Shown piece by piece: positions 9,788-18,782 of a stretch of 64,000 nucleotides of DNA. Within the stretch, counting starts at the first letter, position 1. Every line of letters begins with the position of its first letter. The position numbers and the translations under genes are program-made. Below the pieces are notes generated by a model, which saw nothing but the letters and a program-made list of their open reading frames with translations, made no database searches and was not told the origin of the DNA. Origin of the DNA: Salipiger thiooxidans (GTDB taxonomy: Bacteria; Pseudomonadota; Alphaproteobacteria; Rhodobacterales; Rhodobacteraceae); assembly GCF_900102075.1 (NCBI RefSeq), contig NZ_FNAV01000003.1, positions 1-64,000 on the forward strand. Reading direction: 5' to 3'.

Positions 9788-10683
9788 TCGCTGCGCCCCT
9801 TCAGCATGCCGAACGCGTTGCGGAACGCGTCGAGCGCATCGGCCGGGACCACGATGGTCTGCTTGCCCTCGCCCTTGCCGAGCGCGGTCAGCGCCTCCAC
9901 CTGCTTCAGCGCGACCTGATACTGCGCCGCCGACAGGCCGTGATCGGCGATGGCCTTTGCAACCACCTGCGTGGCATAGGCCTCGGCGTCTGCGGCAATG
10001 CGGCGGGCCTTGGCAACCTGCTCGGCGGCGTAGAGCTCGGCATCGGCGGCCAGTTCGACCGCGCGCTTCTTGCCCTCGGCCTCGGTGACCTGCGCCCGGC
10101 GCGCGCGCTCGGCGTTGAGCTGCTGCAGCATCGCGTCGCGCGTCGCCTGGTCGAGGTTCACGTCGAGGATCTCGGCCCTCGTCACCTCGATACCCCAGTC
10201 GTCGACCTGCTCCTCGACATTGCCCTTGATCGTCGCGATCAGCGCCGCGCGGTTGGACTGCACCTCGTCGAGTTCCATCTTGCCGATCTCGGCGCGCACG
10301 ATGCCGGTGACCGTGGTGGCGATGGCCGCGTCGACATCGCGGATGCGGTAGACGGTCTTCTCGGGTTCGAGGATGCGGTAGAACACCGAGGTCTCGACCT
10401 CTACGAGAACGTTATCCGCCGTGATGGCATCCTGGCTGGCGTTGGGCAGCTGGCGTTCGAGGATCGACACCTTGTGGCGGACCCGGTCGAGGAAGGGGAC
10501 GATGAAGTTGATCCCCGGTCCAAGCACCGCACGCAATCGCCCAAAGCGCTCGACCACATGTTTTTCTGACTGCGGAACGATGCGGACGCCCAGCAGGATC
10601 GCCAGGATGATGAAGCCCGCCAGCAACAGGACGACGAGATTTCCGCCCTGTAGGACCCCGCTCAGAATGTCTTCGATACTCAT
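9784..10683 (-). CDS. qmcA: SPFH/stomatin-like membrane protein, QmcA family
   Basis: This 299-residue protein has a single N-terminal membrane helix (residues 15-37), an SPFH/band-7 domain starting at VPQSEKHVVERFGR, and an alanine- and glutamate-rich coiled coil (AEGKKRAVELAADAELYAAE) before a short tail. Such proteins form large ring scaffolds in the inner membrane and affect membrane organisation and protease control. The ATG at 10683 is chosen because it begins at the membrane helix. The frame continues upstream without homologous sequence. Confidence 0.9.
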   Translation of the reverse strand: MSIEDILSGVLQGGNLVVLLLAGFIILAILLGVRIVPQSEKHVVERFGRLRAVLGPGINFIVPFLDRVRHKVSILERQLPNASQDAITADNVLVEVETSVFYRILEPEKTVYRIRDVDAAIATTVTGIVRAEIGKMELDEVQSNRAALIATIKGNVEEQVDDWGIEVTRAEILDVNLDQATRDAMLQQLNAERARRAQVTEAEGKKRAVELAADAELYAAEQVAKARRIAADAEAYATQVVAKAIADHGLSAAQYQVALKQVEALTALGKGEGKQTIVVPADALDAFRNAFGMLKGRSE

Positions 10684-10802
10684 CAAATTCGCCTCATTAT
10701 TCGGCGGCAGTATGCCGACCGTCACAGGGTCGCGAAAGCGGTTTCCGGAACCCTTGCGCGGTTTTCGGCGTTCTCGAAGCGTAACAGGCAGGAGACTTTC
10801 CG

Positions 10803-11114
10803 ATGATACAGAGCCATGCTCAGATCGGCAATCTGACCTACAATGCCGGTGAAGAGTGCTACGAGGCGCTCGTGACCTTCCACACGGATGAAGGCCGGCT
10901 GCGGGTTGCCAGCAGCTTTCATAGCCCGCTCGACGCAAGCGAAGAGCGGGTCCGCCGCGGCCTTCTGGCCAACGCGATGAAGACGAGAAATTCCTCCGAG
11001 GGGCTGCGCGCCCGGCTCATGCCGCGCGCCGCGCAGGGACCCTTCCGCGAACCGCCCGCGCGCTCGCACCCCTACGATTCCTTCGCGTGGCTGCGCTGGA
11101 TGCGGGCGGCCTGA
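10803..11114 (+). CDS. Conserved hypothetical protein, 103 residues
   Basis: Function unknown. ATG 10803 follows GCAGGAGACTTTCC, a good ribosome-binding site. The N-terminal half reads as beta-strands (GNLTYNAGEECYEALVTFHTDEGRLRVASSF). The C-terminal half is arginine-rich and ends in WLRWMRAA. It has no signal peptide or membrane helix. It is divergent from qmcA (119 bp between starts) and convergent with the NUDIX gene. Confidence 0.72.
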   Translation: MIQSHAQIGNLTYNAGEECYEALVTFHTDEGRLRVASSFHSPLDASEERVRRGLLANAMKTRNSSEGLRARLMPRAAQGPFREPPARSHPYDSFAWLRWMRAA

Positions 11115-11120
11115 CACGGC

Positions 11121-11138
11121 GGCCCGCCAGCGCGGGCC
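11121..11138. terminator. GC hairpin between convergent genes
   Basis: GGCCCGC (11121-11127), a 4-nt loop and GCGGGCC (11132-11138) form a perfect 7-bp stem between the ends of the 10803 gene and the NUDIX gene. No clear T-run follows on either strand, so terminator function is plausible but not certain. Confidence 0.45.
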
Positions 11139-11145
11139 CTGCGTC

Positions 11146-11538
11146 TCAGTCGCGGCCCTCGAGATAGGCGGTCAGAAGCGCGCGGAAATGCGGAATCGCG
11201 TCCTCGCGCGCGGCGTATTCCTCGGGCGGCATGAGCTGCCAGCCATAACCCTCGTCACCGAACCGGATGTCACGTGCGCGGTCGGCGGGCAGATGCGCCG
11301 CGAAGAACACCGCGTAGCCGTGCTGGTGCCCCCATTCGAGCAGCTCCTCGCTCAGCTCGAGCCCCACTTCCTCGCGGGTTTCGCGCAGCGCGCAATCCTC
11401 GGGGCGCTCGTCGCCCTCGCGGCCGCCGCCCGGAAAGTCGAGATACCCCGGCCACGGAATCCCCTCGGTATGATCCCGCCGGATCACCAGAAGATCGCCG
11501 CCCAGAAAGAGCATCACCTTCGCACCTTCGAAGCTCAT
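11146..11538 (-). CDS. NUDIX hydrolase
   Basis: This 130-residue protein has a complete Nudix box (G-x5-E-x7-REUxEExGU), seen as GREGDERPEDCALRETREEVGL in two parts, which binds Mg2+ and hydrolyses a nucleoside diphosphate linked to another moiety. The substrate cannot be told from sequence. It is a single-domain protein. The ATG at 11538 is chosen where the Nudix beta-strand begins (KVMLFLGGDLLVIRR). It is divergent from dinB with 67 bp between starts, and I see no SOS box there. Confidence 0.87.
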   Translation of the reverse strand: MSFEGAKVMLFLGGDLLVIRRDHTEGIPWPGYLDFPGGGREGDERPEDCALRETREEVGLELSEELLEWGHQHGYAVFFAAHLPADRARDIRFGDEGYGWQLMPPEEYAAREDAIPHFRALLTAYLEGRD

Positions 11539-11605
11539 GACATGGCCCCGGCCACCGTTTCCCACTATATTGGACAGGTAGACATTCGCCCGGGAATTAC
11601 CACCC

Positions 11606-12865
11606 ATGCCCGCGCTCTGCCGCGACTGCCTGACCGAATTCGACGACGGGACGCGCTGCCCGTCGTGCGGGCGCCCGAGAGTGGTGCGCCATGACGAGCT
11701 GTGGACGCTCGGCATCGCGCACATGGATTGCGACGCCTTCTACGCCAGCGTCGAAAAGCGCGAGAACCCCGAGCTTGCCGACAAGCCGGTCATCATCGGA
11801 GGCGGCAAGCGCGGCGTGGTCTCGACCGCCTGCTACGTGGCGCGGATCCGCGGCGTGCGCTCGGCCATGCCGATGTTCCAGGCGCTGAAGCTCTGCCCCG
11901 ACGCGGTGGTGCTGAAGCCGCGCATGTCGCTCTACGCCGAGGTCTCGCGCCAGATCCGCGGCTTCATGGAAGAGCTCACTCCCGCCATCGAGCCGCTGTC
12001 GCTGGACGAGGCCTTTCTCGACCTCACCGGCACCGCGCGGCTGCACGGGGCGCCGCCGGCCGTGGTGCTGGCGCGGCTGGTGAGGCGGATGAAGGCCGAG
12101 CTTGGCGTCACCGGCTCCATCGGGCTCTCGCACAACAAGTTCCTCGCCAAGATAGCCTCTGACCTCGACAAGCCACACGGCTTCTCGGTGATCGGCAAGG
12201 CCGAGACGCAGGACTTCTTGCGGCCACGACCCGTGCGGATGATCTGGGGCGTGGGCCAGGCCGGGCAGGAAGCGCTCGACCGCGCCGGCATCCGCACCTT
12301 CGAGGACCTGCTGCGCTGGGACCGCGAGGCGCTGGCGGCGCGCTTCGGCAGCATGGGCGACCGGCTGTGGCACCTTGCCCGTGGCGAGGATCACCGGCGG
12401 GTGACCCGCGACGCGCCGGTAAAGTCGATCTCGAACGAGACGACTTTCAGCGAGGACACCGCCGATCCGGACATCCTCGACGGCCACCTCTGGCGCATGT
12501 GCGAAAAGGTCGCCGACCGTGCCAAGGCCAAAGGGCTGGCCGGACAGGTCGTGGTGCTGAAGCTCAAGCGGGCAAATTTCCAGCTGATCACCCGGCGCCA
12601 CGCGCTGGGACATGGCGACGCGACGCAGATGGCGGACCGCATCTACCGCGAGGCCCGGGCGCTCTTCGACCAGGTCGGCGCGCGCGGGCCCTATCGGTTG
12701 CTGGGGGCGGGAATCTCGCAACTGGTGCCGGCGGCGCAGGCCGACCGGCTGGGCGACCTGCTCGACCCTCAGGCGGAGCGGCGCGCCGGGGCCGAACGCG
12801 CCACGGATGCGATCCGCGCAAGGTTCGGCGACGACGCGATCATGAAGGGCCGCGCCCTGCGCTGA
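11606..12865 (+). CDS. dinB: DNA polymerase IV with N-terminal zinc-ribbon extension
   Basis: This 419-residue Y-family translesion polymerase has catalytic acidic motifs in HMDCDAFYASVE (Asp41, Asp43) and SLDEAFLD (Asp134, Glu135), followed by thumb, palm and little-finger segments. Unlike E. coli DinB, the first 25 residues hold two CxxC pairs (Cys5, Cys8, Cys18, Cys21) that look like a zinc ribbon. I see no canonical beta-clamp motif at the extreme C-terminus, which ends in GRALR. An alphaproteobacterial LexA box (GTTC-N7-GTTC) is not evident upstream. Confidence 0.93.
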   Translation: MPALCRDCLTEFDDGTRCPSCGRPRVVRHDELWTLGIAHMDCDAFYASVEKRENPELADKPVIIGGGKRGVVSTACYVARIRGVRSAMPMFQALKLCPDAVVLKPRMSLYAEVSRQIRGFMEELTPAIEPLSLDEAFLDLTGTARLHGAPPAVVLARLVRRMKAELGVTGSIGLSHNKFLAKIASDLDKPHGFSVIGKAETQDFLRPRPVRMIWGVGQAGQEALDRAGIRTFEDLLRWDREALAARFGSMGDRLWHLARGEDHRRVTRDAPVKSISNETTFSEDTADPDILDGHLWRMCEKVADRAKAKGLAGQVVVLKLKRANFQLITRRHALGHGDATQMADRIYREARALFDQVGARGPYRLLGAGISQLVPAAQADRLGDLLDPQAERRAGAERATDAIRARFGDDAIMKGRALR

Positions 12866-12879
12866 CCCGCGGAACGCTC

Positions 12880-13209
12880 TCAGGCGCCGCGGCGCAGAAG
12901 CTGGTCTTCCTCGTCCGAGGGATCGTAGCCAAGCGCTTCGAGCCCGGCCTCGAGGTGGTCGGCCACGTGCGGCGTGCCGATCAGGTAATCGGCGGTCGGG
13001 GTCGAGGCCTCGGACATGGCCGTCGCGAAGGCTTCCTGCCATTCGTCGGCTTCAAAGGCGTCGCGGCCGATCCACATGATCGCCACCAGCGCGCCCTGCT
13101 CCTCCTCCGTCATGTGCTCGATGACACCGCGCAATTCACCTTCGCCGCGGTCCATCTCGCGCGCCAGCAGGATGACATGGGCGACCTTCCTGACACTGAT
13201 CTCTTCCAT
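12880..13209 (-). CDS. DUF3775 domain-containing protein
   Basis: This 109-residue acidic protein begins MEEISVRKVAHVILLAREMDRGE and continues with a helical segment (LRGVIEHMTEEEQGALVAIMWIGR) matching the alphaproteobacterial DUF3775 family of unknown function. The start at 13209 is supported by AAGGAGACGGGGAAA upstream. It has no membrane helices or signal. It converges with dinB, with 14 bp between stops. Confidence 0.78.
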   Translation of the reverse strand: MEEISVRKVAHVILLAREMDRGEGELRGVIEHMTEEEQGALVAIMWIGRDAFEADEWQEAFATAMSEASTPTADYLIGTPHVADHLEAGLEALGYDPSDEEDQLLRRGA

Positions 13210-13355
13210 TTTCCCCGTCTCCTTGATCGTGGCGATCCACTTAGGACACGTCCGCCACGTCCCGTCATTGATCCTGCTCAAGAGTACGGCAGGTTCGGGC
13301 GTCTGGCAAAACTTCTCGCACGCGGCTCAAACATGGGCCGCGCGCCGGCCGGGTG

Positions 13356-14486
13356 TCAGGAGTTGCGCGGCAGCGGCACGATGGTGTCGTCGCGCCCGTC
13401 CTCGAAATCGAAGGCATCGAGACGCCGCGCCCGCAGCCCCGCCTTCTCGGCGCTGATGCGGATCTCGGCGACGTCGCGCGCCGCCTGTCCGAAATGCCGG
13501 TCGAGGTTCTCGACCCGGGCTCCGAGCCGTTCCACATCTGCGTGCAGCAGCGCCAGCTCGCGCCGGATCGCGCCCGCCTGCTCGCGCATCCGCGCGTCCT
13601 TGAGGATCGCCCGAAGGGTGTTGAGCGTCGCCATGCAGGTGGTCGGCGAGACGATCCAGACCCGCAGGTTGAAGCCCTCGCGCACCACCTCGGGGTGATT
13701 GGCGTGCAGCTCGGCATAGACCGCCTCGGAGGGCAGGAACATCAGCGCGGAATCCGCCGTCTCGCCCTCGATGATGTAGCGCGAGGCGATGTCGCGCAGG
13801 TGCTTGCGCACCGACAGCCGGAAGGCCTGCGCGGCGCGGGTGCGGCTGTCGCCCTGCTCGGCCCGCTGCAGCGCCTCGTAGGCCTCGAGCGGAAACTTGG
13901 CGTCGATGACGATGGGCCCCGGCGGCTCGGGCATGTGGATGAGGCAGTCGGCGCGGCGGCCGTTCGACAGCGTCGCCTGCATGGTGAAGCTGTCCGGGGG
14001 CAGCGCCTTGCCGACGATGTCGTTGAGCTGGATCTCTCCGAAGGCGCCGCGGGTCTGCTTGTTCGACAGGATGTCCTGCAGCGACAGCACGTCGCCCGAG
14101 AGCCGCGAGATGTTCTCCTGCGCGCGGTCGATGACCTTCAGCCGTTCCTGCAGCTCGCCCAGCGAATGCGCGGTGCGGCGGGCAGTGCCGTGCAGGCTTT
14201 CGGACATGCGGCCCTGCACCTCCGCCAGACGGCGCTCCATCAGCTCGAGCATCGCGGTCTGGCTCTGGGTCTGCGCCTCGGTGACGTGGTGCAGCCCCCC
14301 GGCGAGCCGCTCCTGCCCCTCGCCCAGCGCCTCGACCCGGCGCGAGAGCTGCATCAGCGGCTGCGCCATGCGCCCGGCGCGGTTGGCGGCACGGATCGCC
14401 AGCAGCATAACCAGCAGCAGCACCCCCAGCACCGCCGCCAGCAGCAGCCGCGGGTCGTTCAGAACTGGCGTAAGGGTCTCGGTCAT
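13356..14486 (-). CDS. rmuC: RmuC family DNA recombination limiting protein
   Basis: This 376-residue protein has an N-terminal membrane helix (about residues 14-34), a long predicted coiled coil (residues 40-150) and a nuclease-like RmuC domain containing RGAFGEIQLNDIV and VIDAKFPLEAYEAL (the D-x-K of the restriction-endonuclease fold). RmuC limits recombination at inverted repeats in E. coli. Its ATG overlaps the mutL stop by four bases (ATGA), so a mutL frameshift could also disturb its translation. Confidence 0.9.
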   Translation of the reverse strand: MTETLTPVLNDPRLLLAAVLGVLLLVMLLAIRAANRAGRMAQPLMQLSRRVEALGEGQERLAGGLHHVTEAQTQSQTAMLELMERRLAEVQGRMSESLHGTARRTAHSLGELQERLKVIDRAQENISRLSGDVLSLQDILSNKQTRGAFGEIQLNDIVGKALPPDSFTMQATLSNGRRADCLIHMPEPPGPIVIDAKFPLEAYEALQRAEQGDSRTRAAQAFRLSVRKHLRDIASRYIIEGETADSALMFLPSEAVYAELHANHPEVVREGFNLRVWIVSPTTCMATLNTLRAILKDARMREQAGAIRRELALLHADVERLGARVENLDRHFGQAARDVAEIRISAEKAGLRARRLDAFDFEDGRDDTIVPLPRNS

Positions 14487-16365
14487 GTGCGCCCGAACAG
14501 CCGCTCGATGTCCGAGAGCTTGAGCTCTACATAGGTGGGGCGGCCGTGGTTGCACTGGCCGGAATGCGGCGTGGCCTCCATCTCGCGCAGCAGCGCGTTC
14601 ATCTCCTCGGCGCGCATCCGGCGGCCCGAGCGGATCGACCCGTGGCAGGCGACGCGGCTGAGGATGGCCTCGATCTTCTCCTGCACGAGCTGGCTCGAGC
14701 CGTAGTCCGCGAGCTCGTCGAGAATGTCGTTGAGCAGCGCCTTGGCGTTGACCTCGCCGAGGATCGCGGGCGTCTCGCGCACCGCGACGGCGCCGCCGCC
14801 GAAGGGCTCGACGGTCAGCCCCATGCGTGACAGCTCGTCGGCGACGGACAGAAGCCGCGACAGGTCATCGGCCGAGAACTCGACGATCTCGGGGATCAGC
14901 AGCGCCTGCGCCGGGACGCCGCGCTCGGCCATCTGGCGCTTGAGCTTCTCGTAGACCAGCCGCTCATGCGCGGCGTGCTGGTCGACGATGACCACGCCGT
15001 CTGCGGTCTGCGCGATGATGTAATTCTCGTGCACCTGCCCGCGCGCGGCCCCGAGCGGCAGCGCTTCGGCGGGCTGCTCGGGCTCTTCGACCACATCGAC
15101 CCGGCCGGAGTAATCGCGCGAGAACTCGGCAAAGCCCGACGTCGGCTGCGGCGCGGATGGCGTATAGGGCTGAGGCGCCGGGGCCTGCGCCCGCCAGGCG
15201 CTGGAGAGCGCCCCCTGCGACGGGCGGTCCATCTGGTAGACCCGCGGCGCGGCGGCGGGCTGCGGCTCGGGCCGCATCGCGCCGAGCGTGGCGCCCGCGA
15301 CGGTGGTCGAGGCACGGTGCCCGGCCTCGGCCAGCGCGTGGCGCAGCGCCGAGACGATGAGCCCTCGCACGATGCCGGGGTCTCGGAAGCGCACCTCGGA
15401 TTTCGCCGGGTGCACGTTCACGTCGACCTTGTGCGGGTCGCAATCGACGAAGAGCGCCACCGCCGGGTGCCGCTCGCGGCTGAGGAAATCCGCGTAGGCG
15501 CCGCGCAGCGCGCCGTGCAGCAGCCGGTCCTGCACCGGGCGGCCGTTGACGAAGAGATGCTGCGCCACCGAGGAGCCGCGCGAATAGGTCGGCAGCGCCG
15601 CGAGCCCGGTCAGCCGGAAGCCCTCGCGCTCGGCGTCGATGGAAAGCGCGTTGTCGGTGAACTCGGCGCCCATCACCTGCCCCATCCGCCCGCGCAGCGC
15701 GTCGAAGAGATCGCCCGAACAGGGGTCGGCGCGGAAGGTGACGCGGTCCTTGCCGTCGCTCACGTCGCGCAGGGTGAAGCCTACCGAGGGCTCGGCCATG
15801 GCAAGCCTCTTGATGACCTCGGAGATCGACTGCATTTCGGCCCGGTCGGTGCGCAGGAACTTGAGCCGCGCCGGCGTCGCGTAGAAGAGATCGCGCAGGG
15901 TCACCACGGTGCCGCCGTTCAGCGCGCAGGGCTTCACGCCGCCGGTCTGCCCGCCCGCGACCGAGATCTCGGCGCCCTCCTCGCCCGCGGCCCGGCTCTG
16001 GATGGTCAGCCGCCCGACCGCGCCCAGCGAGGGCAGCGCCTCGCCCCGGAAGCCGAAGCTGTGAATGTCGAGCAGGTCGCTGCCGTCGATCTTCGAGGTG
16101 GCGTGCGCGACAGCGCCAGCGGCAGCTCGCCGGCGCTCATGCCGCAGCCGTCGTCCGTGACCCGGATCAGGGTCTTGCCGCCGTCCGCGATCTCGATCGC
16201 GACTCGGCGCGCGCCCGCGTCGATGGCGTTCTCGACCAGCTCCTTGACCGCCGAGGCCGGCCGTTCGACGACCTCGCCCGCCGCGATACGGTTGATCGCG
16301 GACTCATCAAGCTGCCGGATGACGGGACGGGATTCAGGGCTGATATTGGGGGCGTGGGTGTTCAT
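14483..16365 (-). pseudogene. mutL: DNA mismatch repair gene mutL with an apparent 1-nt frameshift
   Basis: The first frame (from ATG 16365) encodes the GHKL ATPase start: [40 protein letters not shown]. Right after SR the family motif RHATSKI should follow. Here the minus strand reads TCGCGC ACGCCACCTCGAAG, where TCGCGC CACGCCACCTCGAAG is expected, so one C is missing near 16105. The frame shifts and soon loses homology. Homology resumes in another frame ([12 protein letters not shown], then MKPCALNGGTVVTLRDLFYATPARLKFLR) and runs to the normal C-terminal motif QCNHGRPTYVEL. The remaining ~600 residues are intact, so this is either a very recent inactivation or a sequencing error. Confidence 0.85.
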
Positions 16366-16749
16366 CCCACTATACCTAGCAGCCGATCCGCGATTCTGAA
16401 ACGGGGGAATGCGGCCTCCGCGGCGGGGCCCGTTGCCCATAGAACCAAAGTATCGGTCGGAGCGTTAACGAAACAATGTTACCCTGTCGCCGAGGGTGGT
16501 CGCAGTATTGCTGCATCCGTCACTCGAGCAAAAAAACGCCAAATTACTGGAGAAACAAGATGCCCGTTACACGCTTCGCATACGAGACAATCGCCGCATT
16601 CTACGGCGAGAGCTTTGCTCAGACCTGGTTCCGCCCGGTGTCCGCCGTTTTCAAGAACAGCTGACGCGCTGCGCTTCACGACCTGAAAGACCCAAGGATC
16701 ACCCGCCGCCGACTGCCGCGGATGACCGCACAGAGGGCTTTGAAACGCC
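16366..16749. other. Intergenic region between mutL and puuD
   Basis: About 380 bp separate the mutL start from the puuD end. The part at 16440-16560 is relatively A/T-rich (AAAGTATCGG, GCGTTAACGAAACAATG) and probably holds a promoter for the small open frame at 16560. A short hairpin AGGGC-TTTGAAAC-GCCCT (16735-16752) overlaps the puuD stop. Confidence 0.4.
16560..16664 (+). CDS. Possible small protein, 34 residues
   Basis: ATG 16560 lies behind ACTGGAGAAACAAG, a good ribosome-binding site, and an A/T-rich candidate promoter region. The peptide begins MPVTRFAYETIAAFYGESF and ends FRPVSAVFKNS. Its aromatic-rich, non-biased composition is unlike the arginine-rich noise frames around it. I cannot assign a function or confirm conservation from sequence alone. 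Confidence 0.42.
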   Translation: MPVTRFAYETIAAFYGESFAQTWFRPVSAVFKNS

Positions 16750-17976
16750 CTAGCCTTCCGTCGCCGCCCTGAACCAGCGACGAATGACGTCACGCTCGGA
16801 GTCTTCCATGAAGGACAGGTTCGCGGGCGGCATGGCCCGGCTCAAACCGGCCTGCAGATATATGGACTTCGCGTTCTCGGCGATGCCCTTCGCACTGTCG
16901 AGATGGACACCCTTTGGTGCCCAGTAGAGGCCCTCCCACCCCGGCTCGGCGCTGTGACACATCGAACAGCGGCCCAGAATGATGTCCTGCACCTCGGCAA
17001 ACCCCTCCGCCTCGGCATAGCGCTGCGATGGCCCCTCGGCCTGTGCGTCCCAGTCACTTTCGCCCGGCAGCGACAGCGTCGAGAGCCACATGATCGCGAG
17101 GAATAGCAGCGCCGTCACCAGCCACGTCCAGTAGGGCAAGCCCTTGCGCGCGTGCATGGTGTTGAAGAAGTGCCGGATGGTGACCCCCATCAGGAAGACG
17201 AGGCTCGCGATGATCCAGTTGTACTCGCTCGCAAAGGCCAGCGGGTAGTGGTTGGACAGCATCAGGAACAGCACCGGCAGGGTGAGGTAGTTGTTGTGGG
17301 TGCTGCGCTGCTTGGCGATCTTGCCGTATTTCGGATCCGGGATGCGGCCGTTCTTGAGATCCTCCACCACGATGCGCTGGTTTGGCATGATGATGAAGAA
17401 CACGTTCGCCGTCATGATCGACGCGGTGAAGGCGCCCAGATGCAGCAGCGCCGCGCGGCCCGAGAACACCTGCGTGTAACCCCAGGCCATCGCCACCAGC
17501 ACCACGAATAGAAACAGCATCAGGCGGTTGTTGTCGTCGCCGAACGTCGACTTGCAGAGGACGTCATAGGCCAGCCAGCCGACGCTCAGCGACAGCAGCG
17601 AGATCAGGATCGCGCCCCAGATCGGCAGGTCCATGACCCGCGGGTCGACGAGGTAGAACTCGGCCCCGAGGTAGTAGACCAGCACCAGCATGGCAAAGCC
17701 CGAGAGCCAGGTGACGTAGCTCTCCCACTTGAACCACACGAGGTCCTCCGGCATCCGCTCGGGCGCCACGAGGTATTTCTGGATGTGGTAGAAGCCGCCG
17801 CCGTGGACCTGCCACTCCTCGCCATCCGCCCCGGAGGCAAGGTTGCGGTCGCGGTGCAGGCCGAGATCGAGCGCGATGAAATAGAACGAGGATCCGATCC
17901 AGGCGATGCCCGTGACAACGTGCAGCCAGCGCACGGCGAACTCGACCCACGCTTCCATCGCGATGAAATCCACCAT
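16750..17976 (-). CDS. puuD: PuuD, membrane urate hydroxylase with fused cytochrome c domain
   Basis: This 408-residue protein has about eight to nine hydrophobic helices in the urate oxidase N-terminal domain, starting WLHVVTGIAWIGSSFYFIALDLGLHRD, and a C-terminal cytochrome c domain with heme motif CSMCH and distal AMPP. The family oxidises urate to 5-hydroxyisourate, passing electrons to the respiratory chain instead of oxygen. The start at 17976 has GGAGACGGGAC upstream. No other purine-degradation genes are next to it. Confidence 0.9.
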   Translation of the reverse strand: MVDFIAMEAWVEFAVRWLHVVTGIAWIGSSFYFIALDLGLHRDRNLASGADGEEWQVHGGGFYHIQKYLVAPERMPEDLVWFKWESYVTWLSGFAMLVLVYYLGAEFYLVDPRVMDLPIWGAILISLLSLSVGWLAYDVLCKSTFGDDNNRLMLFLFVVLVAMAWGYTQVFSGRAALLHLGAFTASIMTANVFFIIMPNQRIVVEDLKNGRIPDPKYGKIAKQRSTHNNYLTLPVLFLMLSNHYPLAFASEYNWIIASLVFLMGVTIRHFFNTMHARKGLPYWTWLVTALLFLAIMWLSTLSLPGESDWDAQAEGPSQRYAEAEGFAEVQDIILGRCSMCHSAEPGWEGLYWAPKGVHLDSAKGIAENAKSIYLQAGLSRAMPPANLSFMEDSERDVIRRWFRAATEG

Positions 17977-18252
17977 GTCCCGTCTCCGTTGTCTCGTTCT
18001 TTTCGTGCTGCATGCCGCGCAAACGGCCATGGCCTTTCCCTTTTTAGAGACCCCGGTTTGACGCCGAACGCATCCCGAAAAGCGTGCCCACGCTCGGGGA
18101 GAAGGCATTCCCCCGTGCCATTGCCCGTCCCGTGATCATTTCCCGCCAGACGCGAACCGCCCGCGCCGTCTCGTCGCATCGCCCTTGAAGGAGGGCCGGA
18201 TACATCCAATTTGTGGAATGAATATCCCGCAACCGCCGAAAGGACCCGCGCG

Positions 18253-18627
18253 ATGAAAACCGAACAGGTCGGAGACGCCCTTCTCGAGACATGGACCGTG
18301 GACGAGGTCGCCGCCGCGTTCAACCGCAACGAGATCATTCTGATCGACGTGCGTACGCCCCAGGAGTTCATGTTCGAGCATATCGAGGGCGCACTCCTGA
18401 TGCCGATGGCCTTCTTCAACCCCGACAAGCTGCCCGGACAGAGCGAGAAGCGCATCGTCTTTCACTGCGGCTCGGGCGTCCGGTCCGAGCGCGTGGCCCG
18501 CAGGGCGATCGACGCGGGCCTTGCCCGGATCGCCCATATGGAAGGCGGGTTCGGTGCGTGGAAGGGCGCCAAGAAGCCCTACATCGGCACCAACATGGCG
18601 ACCGGCGCACCACATCTGGTGAGCTGA
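18253..18627 (+). CDS. Single-domain rhodanese-like protein
   Basis: This 124-residue cytoplasmic protein has the rhodanese fold (IILIDVRTPQEF) and the active-site loop HCGSGVRS with Cys72, so sulfurtransferase chemistry is likely. Physiological donor and acceptor are unknown. ATG 18253 is preferred to an upstream in-frame ATG at 18211 because homology begins near MKTEQVGD. A strong terminator follows. Confidence 0.88.
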   Translation: MKTEQVGDALLETWTVDEVAAAFNRNEIILIDVRTPQEFMFEHIEGALLMPMAFFNPDKLPGQSEKRIVFHCGSGVRSERVARRAIDAGLARIAHMEGGFGAWKGAKKPYIGTNMATGAPHLVS

Positions 18628-18666
18628 CGCGCGTTTTCTTGAGTGACGCCATGACGATGGAGGATG

Positions 18667-18696
18667 GGGCGCCCTGGACGGGCGCCCTTTCCTTTT
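18667..18696 (+). terminator. Rho-independent terminator after the rhodanese gene
   Basis: GGGCGCCC (18667-18674), loop TGGAC and GGGCGCCC (18680-18687) form an 8-bp stem followed by TTTCCTTTT. It separates the rhodanese gene from the zinc-regulated zinT gene. Confidence 0.85.
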
Positions 18697-18738
18697 ATTG
18701 CGGGATTGCCAGGGGGCGGGGTGGCGGGTATCGGGTGA

Positions 18739-18755
18739 ATGTTACGATATAACAT
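18739..18755. promoter_or_regulatory. Zur-like operator upstream of zinT
   Basis: ATGTTACGATATAACAT is a near-perfect 17-bp inverted repeat (ATGTTA...TAACAT) of the kind bound by the zinc repressor Zur in alphaproteobacteria. It lies 27 bp before the zinT ATG, where it would overlap the promoter or start site. Confidence 0.75.
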
Positions 18756-18782
18756 ACGGAATCAATCCCGGAAGGATCCTCC

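Noticed and set aside
11539-11605. SOS (LexA) box between the NUDIX gene and dinB
   Set aside because: No GTTC-N7-GTTC or GAAC-N7-GAAC pattern is present in the 67-bp gap.
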